From Paraburkholderia sp. BCC1884 (GTDB taxonomy: Bacteria; Pseudomonadota; Gammaproteobacteria; Burkholderiales; Burkholderiaceae), in assembly GCF_900996225.1 (NCBI RefSeq), contig NZ_CAAJGL010000068.1:1550001-1614000 (forward strand): a DNA stretch of 64,000 bases, in the 5' to 3' direction. The translations under genes were made by a program, and so were the position numbers. The stretch's first letter is position 1; each line of letters opens with the position of its first letter. The notes beneath the pieces are model-generated. The model saw only the letters and a program-made list of their open reading frames with translations, did no database searches and was not told the origin of the DNA. Of this stretch, positions 60,522-64,000 are shown in pieces.

Positions 60522-61400
60522 TTACTTCGCGGTGGCGTCGATCACGGCTTGCACTGAGGGCGGCATGGCTTGCACGTTGCCCTTCACGACGGGTTGAATC
60601 ACGTCCACGCCGTGTTGCTTGAGCAGCTCGCGGCCTTTCGCGCTCAGCAGGAAGTCGACGAAGCTGCTGGCGCCGTTGCGGTTCGGCGCGTCGCTGAGAA
60701 TGGTCAGCGTGTAGCTGGCCTTGGCCTGCAGTTCAGGCGCCGGACGGATCGACGGAATCTTCAGATCCGAGGTTTCGGTGGAATAGAAGAAGCCCGCGTC
60801 GAGCTGACCGGATTGCAGGCGGCCAACCAGCGTTTCCTCCGGCAACACCTGCTCGGCGTTTTCCGGCGCGCCCAGCGTCTTTTCGACCAGATCCGGCTGA
60901 TGGTAGAGCTCAGCGGCCTTCGTCACCATCTCGACAGTGAACGCGCCCTTCGGGTCGAGCTTCGGATCGGTGCGGCCAATGCGGATGCCCGGCTCCTGCA
61001 GCACCTGGTCCCAACGCCTGCTCTTGAACTGGGCCACGAATTTGCTTTGCGGGTTGTAGCCGATCATCAACGGCGACTCGGCGAAGTTCACGTACCACTG
61101 CACGTGATCGCCGTTCGCTTCGCCCATCAGGCTGTCATTGACCTTCGGGCTGGCACTGATGAACACGTCGCCGCGGCGCAGCTTGCCCTTGATCTCGTTG
61201 GCGATCTTGTTCGAGCCGGCGGCGTAGCCGCGGAAGTGCTGGCCGGTGGCTTTTTCGAATGCCGGGCCGACGCTGCGCTCCATCAGGTTGACGAGCGAGC
61301 CGGCGTACAGCACGTTGACCGTATCGTCCTGGGCGAAAGCCGGCGCCACGTTGACGACACCGGCGACCACGACGAGAGAAGCGAGCAGCTTGCGAATCAT
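60522..61400 (-). CDS. molybdate/tungstate-type periplasmic binding protein (ModA/WtpA-like)
   Basis: The 292-residue protein has a Sec signal peptide (MIRKLLASLVVVAGVVNVAP, cut near AFA) and a type II binding-protein fold: VNVLYAGSLVNLMERSVGPA, ISASPKVNDSLM and GRTDPKLDPKGAF. It resembles the WtpA/ModA family that binds molybdate or tungstate in the periplasm and delivers it to the ABC transporter encoded next door. A ModE-like palindrome (61416-61439) lies just before the gene. The choice between Mo and W as ligand is not possible from the sequence. Confidence 0.87.
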   Translation of the reverse strand: MIRKLLASLVVVAGVVNVAPAFAQDDTVNVLYAGSLVNLMERSVGPAFEKATGQHFRGYAAGSNKIANEIKGKLRRGDVFISASPKVNDSLMGEANGDHVQWYVNFAESPLMIGYNPQSKFVAQFKSRRWDQVLQEPGIRIGRTDPKLDPKGAFTVEMVTKAAELYHQPDLVEKTLGAPENAEQVLPEETLVGRLQSGQLDAGFFYSTETSDLKIPSIRPAPELQAKASYTLTILSDAPNRNGASSFVDFLLSAKGRELLKQHGVDVIQPVVKGNVQAMPPSVQAVIDATAK

Positions 61401-61415
61401 GCGAAACCCCGTTTG

Positions 61416-61439
61416 CGTTATTAAGGTCGCTATATTACG
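61416..61439. promoter_or_regulatory. candidate ModE box upstream of modA
   Basis: CGTTATTAA-N6-TATATTACG matches the ModE pattern CGYTATATA-N6-TATATARCG, with about 7 of 9 and 8 of 9 positions in the half-sites. It ends 16 bp before the modA start codon on the minus strand, where bound ModE-Mo would repress transcription. Confidence 0.65.
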
Positions 61440-61481
61440 ACGTCATCGTGTCACGTTGTAGAGCGACGCACAGGCTCGTGC

Positions 61482-62402
61482 TCAATTGAGCGGGAGAATC
61501 CTGACGTAGCTGGTGCCGCCTGTGCTGGCCGCCCGGTCGATCGCATACAGCCGGTTGCGCGGCGCGTCGACGGCCACGCCCCGGGCGTCTTGGAAGTCGT
61601 TCGCCAGCACGCTGATGGTGCCGTCCGGCGCAATCCGGCACAGGCCGGTGGTGTTGCATTTGGTGTACAGCTTGCCGCCGGCGTCGACGGCCATCAGGTC
61701 GGGCGCGTCGATCTGCGCGAAGGCGCTTGCCGTCACCGCCTGCGAGGCAGCGAGCAACGCGCTCAGGCTCGCCTTGACGATGTCGTTGTTGGCCTGATCG
61801 GAGACATACACCGCATCGCCCGACACGGCGACGCCGACGGGTTTGCCGAGGCCCGTCAGCAGATCGCGCTCGACGGCCGTGTGAGCGTTCGGATCGTAAG
61901 TGATCAGGCTCAGACCGCCGGCCGCCGGATTGCTGCCGGGCTTGACGAACCACGTCGAGAGCAAACGGTTCGAACCGATCGAGATCAGTCCGAGGCGGCG
62001 GCGCGTCGGGTCGGGACCGGTCAGGGCCGCAAGCGTGTCCACGCCGGTGATGCTGAACACGGCGCTCGCGGTACCGAAACCGAAGCGTTCGATCATCAGC
62101 GCGCCGGTGTCGGCGAAGCTCAACTGGCTCAGGCTGTTCGACTGACCGGCCACGCCCGGTACGGCCGCGTAGTGGGCAAACCCGTGGCCGTCCGGCGAGG
62201 TGAGCACGCTGTTGGTCTGATCGTCGGTGATGAAGACGGCGCCATCCGTGCTGCGCACCGCGATGCCGTTCGGCGAGGCGCTGAGCGCGATCCGCTGCGG
62301 CGTGACCGAGATCTCGTCGCCACCGCAAGCGGCCAGCGATGCAGTGAGTCCGAGCAAGCAAACGAAAGTCGTGGTCCGTCGCATGAAAAGAGGCAAGCGC
62401 AT
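61482..62402 (-). CDS. lipoprotein with beta-propeller-like sequence
   Basis: The 306-residue protein has a lipobox (TASLAAC; the cysteine is about residue 26). Repeated strand motifs follow, such as NGIAVRSTDGAVFITDDQTN, KPVGVAVSGDAVYVSDQAN and ARGVAVDAPRNRLYAID, as in NHL/SMP-30-type beta-propellers. It is probably anchored in the outer-membrane or inner-membrane leaflet, and its function is unknown. It lies between modA and a molybdopterin-domain gene and is divergent from the latter. Starts at 62402 or 62384 are possible. Confidence 0.7.
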   Translation of the reverse strand: MRLPLFMRRTTTFVCLLGLTASLAACGGDEISVTPQRIALSASPNGIAVRSTDGAVFITDDQTNSVLTSPDGHGFAHYAAVPGVAGQSNSLSQLSFADTGALMIERFGFGTASAVFSITGVDTLAALTGPDPTRRRLGLISIGSNRLLSTWFVKPGSNPAAGGLSLITYDPNAHTAVERDLLTGLGKPVGVAVSGDAVYVSDQANNDIVKASLSALLAASQAVTASAFAQIDAPDLMAVDAGGKLYTKCNTTGLCRIAPDGTISVLANDFQDARGVAVDAPRNRLYAIDRAASTGGTSYVRILPLN

Positions 62403-62498
62403 GGAATTTCCGAGGGGCCGATTGTCCGCGGGCCAGATGCCGATGCGTCAATCCGTGCCGTTAGTTCTTGTGAGTGAAACCGGCGTTGGCCGAGGGGC

Positions 62499-62522
62499 CG
62501 ATATGTTTGCCGATATATTGCG
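62499..62522. promoter_or_regulatory. second candidate ModE box
   Basis: CGATATGTT-N6-TATATTGCG has one good ModE half-site (8 of 9) and one weaker (6 of 9), with the right spacing. It lies in the divergent region between the lipoprotein and the molybdopterin-domain gene. Confidence 0.45.
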
Positions 62523-62558
62523 TATCGACAGGCTTTTGAGCGCGGGCCGTCAACGCAG

Positions 62559-62582
62559 CGTAATATACACACGCATATAGCG
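62559..62582. promoter_or_regulatory. third candidate ModE box
   Basis: CGTAATATA-N6-CATATAGCG matches both half-sites of the ModE consensus at 8 of 9 positions. It is 44 bp before the molybdopterin-domain gene at 62626 and 60 bp (centre to centre) from the second box. Confidence 0.65.
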
Positions 62583-62625
62583 GGTGAACAAGGCGCTCGC
62601 CGATCAATGCTGGAGATAAGCGTGT

Positions 62626-63114
62626 ATGGATAGTGTGAATGCGATTGCGTCGCCCAGGGTCGACGGTGCGCTCGTCCTCGCCGGACGGTTCCAGCGTTCG
62701 GTGACGTTCGGCGTCGAGCAACTCAGGCAATACGACAGTGTGTTGGCGACGCCATTCGATCTGCGCTGCTATACGACCAACCGTTTTATCCGTAGCGTGG
62801 AGCCGTATCGCGGCGTGCTTCTGACCACGTTGATTACGGAAGCGGGTCTGCCCGACAGCGTGCCGGGCGAATTCAAACGCACGGTGTTCGTCGCGGTCGG
62901 CCGCGATGGCTATATCGTGACGTTTTCCTGGCACGAACTCTTCAATACGCCGATCGGCGAAAGCGTGCTGGTTGCTTATGAGTGCGGCGGCCGCGCGCTC
63001 GATGCGGAAGATGGCGCGCCGATTCTGTTTTCCGGCGCGGATATTTTGCCCGCGCCGCGTCATGTCAAGCGCCTCGCCCGGATCGAGGCGCATGTGCTCG
63101 GGGCGATGGCTTAG
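62626..63114 (+). CDS. molybdopterin-dependent oxidoreductase domain protein
   Basis: The 162-residue protein resembles the compact sulfite-oxidase-type molybdopterin-binding fold: VDGALVLAGRFQRSVTFGVE, LRCYTTNRFIRSVEPYRGVL and the end segment PAPRHVKRLARIEAHVL. It is shorter than full oxidoreductases and lacks the canonical Cys-ligand context, so it might be a molybdenum-cofactor-binding accessory. It is preceded by GGAGA and by two candidate ModE boxes, and the NifQ-like gene starts 24 bp downstream. Confidence 0.65.
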   Translation: MDSVNAIASPRVDGALVLAGRFQRSVTFGVEQLRQYDSVLATPFDLRCYTTNRFIRSVEPYRGVLLTTLITEAGLPDSVPGEFKRTVFVAVGRDGYIVTFSWHELFNTPIGESVLVAYECGGRALDAEDGAPILFSGADILPAPRHVKRLARIEAHVLGAMA

Positions 63115-63138
63115 GTGGGTGCGGCGGGCGGGCGTAAC

Positions 63139-63831
63139 ATGATCGACGGTCCCGACGACCTGTTCTTCGCCGCTCTGAACGGTATGGCTGCCATGTCTGA
63201 CGATCCGCTTTCATCTGCTCGCGAGCTTGCCGCACCCACGACCGTGGCGGCGCTCGCGTTGCCGCTCGATCCTCAGGCCGCCGACTGCATGCGCCATTGG
63301 CTCGACGCCGCCACCCACGCGGCGTCGCCCGATACCCGGCTGTTTGTCAAACTCATCGCCGAACGCGACTCGCGGCAGGAGCTCGGCTTGCTTGGACTGG
63401 CGCAACCGGCATGGGGCGCGCTGCTCGCGCGGCATTTTGCGCAGGCGCACCCGCGCTCTGCCTTGCCGCCGACTCTTCGCGCAGACAGCCACGCAGACAG
63501 CCACGCAGCGTTCGTCCGTGCACTCCACGCCCTGTTGCTCGCCCATGCGAATCCCGCGCTTCCGAAGGACGACGCCGACTGCCTCGCCACGATCATCGCG
63601 CAGGCATGTTTGCGCCCGGATCATCTGTGGCGCGACCTCGGCCTTGCCGGCCGCGATGAAGTCACGTGGATGCTGACGCGCTACTTCCCGACGCTGGTCG
63701 CGCTGAACACCAGCAACTTGCGATGGAAGAAATTCCTCGCCCAGCAACTGGCGTTGTCGCTGGGCTTGCAGCCCGGTCCCGCGCCGGGTTGCCCAGGCTG
63801 CGAAGATTACGCTCACTGCTTTCCACGCTGA
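63139..63831 (+). CDS. NifQ-like protein
   Basis: The 230-residue protein matches NifQ in its C-terminal RWKKFLAQQLALSLG and a cysteine-rich end with C218-x2-C221-x5-C227 (GCPGCEDYAHCF). The first cysteine of the NifQ C-x4-C-x2-C-x5-C pattern is absent (glycine in its place). NifQ binds an Mo-Fe-S cluster and supplies molybdenum for nitrogenase cofactor. No nitrogenase gene is in the window, so a different Mo-handling role is possible. Starts at 63184 or 63193 are also possible. Confidence 0.7.
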   Translation: MIDGPDDLFFAALNGMAAMSDDPLSSARELAAPTTVAALALPLDPQAADCMRHWLDAATHAASPDTRLFVKLIAERDSRQELGLLGLAQPAWGALLARHFAQAHPRSALPPTLRADSHADSHAAFVRALHALLLAHANPALPKDDADCLATIIAQACLRPDHLWRDLGLAGRDEVTWMLTRYFPTLVALNTSNLRWKKFLAQQLALSLGLQPGPAPGCPGCEDYAHCFPR

Positions 63832-63911
63832 CGCATCGGTGCACTCGCTGACGTGCAGCCGGCCATTCGGCCAGGGTGGCAGCGCGAGACGCTTCGTGTA
63901 TGCTTTCGCGC

Positions 63912-64000
63912 ATGGCCGACACTGCAAAAACCAAACCAAAATCTGCGACGAAATCCACGAAGACGCGCCCCGAAGTGCGCTTCCGAATGCGCATCCGCAA
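63912..64000 (+). CDS. ModE-like molybdate regulator, 5' part only (cut by the window edge)
   Basis: The first 29 codons run from the ATG at 63912 to the window end with no stop. The encoded N-terminus is Lys/Thr/Ala-rich and then reads PEVRFRMRIRK, resembling the start of the ModE-type LysR-like helix-turn-helix domain (RxRxRI). The neighbours (Mo transporter, NifQ, Mo-domain protein) and three ModE-like boxes support ModE. The identification is tentative because only a short stretch is visible. Confidence 0.55.
   Translation, partial: MADTAKTKPKSATKSTKTRPEVRFRMRIR

Noticed and set aside
1-64000. Search by eye for tRNA, rRNA, CRISPR arrays, insertion sequences and prophage genes
   Set aside because: None found; no CCA-type cloverleaf, spacer-repeat periodicity, transposase or terminal inverted repeats were recognised.

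Overview
The window is GC-rich, densely coded chromosomal DNA that fits a Paraburkholderia (betaproteobacterium, Burkholderiaceae). The evidence for that placement is the gene content: a DSF-family quorum-sensing pair (rpfF/rpfR), a lutABC lactate operon with an LldR-type regulator, a Burkholderia-style run of small stress and envelope genes, and an orphan rpoN. I see no rRNA, tRNA, CRISPR array, insertion sequence or prophage. About 50 protein genes are supported. The last one (ModE-like) is cut by the right edge.

Layout. 1-8.9 kb: a MurR/RpiR regulator and a class-III aminotransferase that share a palindromic operator; CMD and OsmC-type redox proteins; a PEP-mutase/isocitrate-lyase-like enzyme; a TetR regulator and an MFS exporter that share another operator; and two small proteins. 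8.9-23 kb: an M20 peptidase, an Ldh2-type dehydrogenase, the BDSF synthase rpfF convergent with its PAS-GGDEF-EAL receptor rpfR, a full-length Lhr helicase carrying a hexanucleotide microsatellite, and an autotransporter. 23-28 kb: an aldo/keto reductase, an AhpD-like protein divergent from an AraC regulator, an FUSC protein and a CPA-type antiporter. 28-36 kb: small stress and envelope genes (DUF3175, PRC-barrel, topoisomerase IB, DJ-1/PfpI, DUF4142, DUF1488, PA2169-type, BON), several with clear rho-independent terminators. 36-43 kb: rpoN preceded by its own -24/-12 promoter, an AruH-like aminotransferase, and lldR with lutABC, whose promoter carries a perfect TTGGTC-N-GACCAA operator. 43-47 kb: an SOS-boxed two-gene operon of a FAN1-type VRR-NUC nuclease and an Fe-S XPD/DinG-type helicase with an N-terminal PD-(D/E)XK-like nuclease segment. 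47-56 kb: a large MscS channel; an operon of a VpsR-like sigma-54 activator and an MFS exporter; and, facing it, a consensus sigma-54 promoter with a ~435-nt structured leader before a small protein and an orphan CpaE/TadZ-like ATPase. 56-64 kb: an ICMT-like membrane methyltransferase, a nicotinamide phosphoribosyltransferase, and a molybdenum cluster (ModA, fused ModB-ModC, lipoprotein, molybdopterin-domain protein, NifQ-like protein, ModE-like regulator) with three candidate ModE boxes.

The main themes are local regulation by operator/regulator pairs, two separate sigma-54 signals (rpoN itself, and the CpaE unit next to an enhancer-binding protein), an inducible crosslink-repair-like operon, and a self-regulated molybdenum unit. 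The most novel candidates are the SOS FAN1-helicase operon and the sigma-54/CpaE module. All functions are inferred from sequence reading alone; no database search was run.
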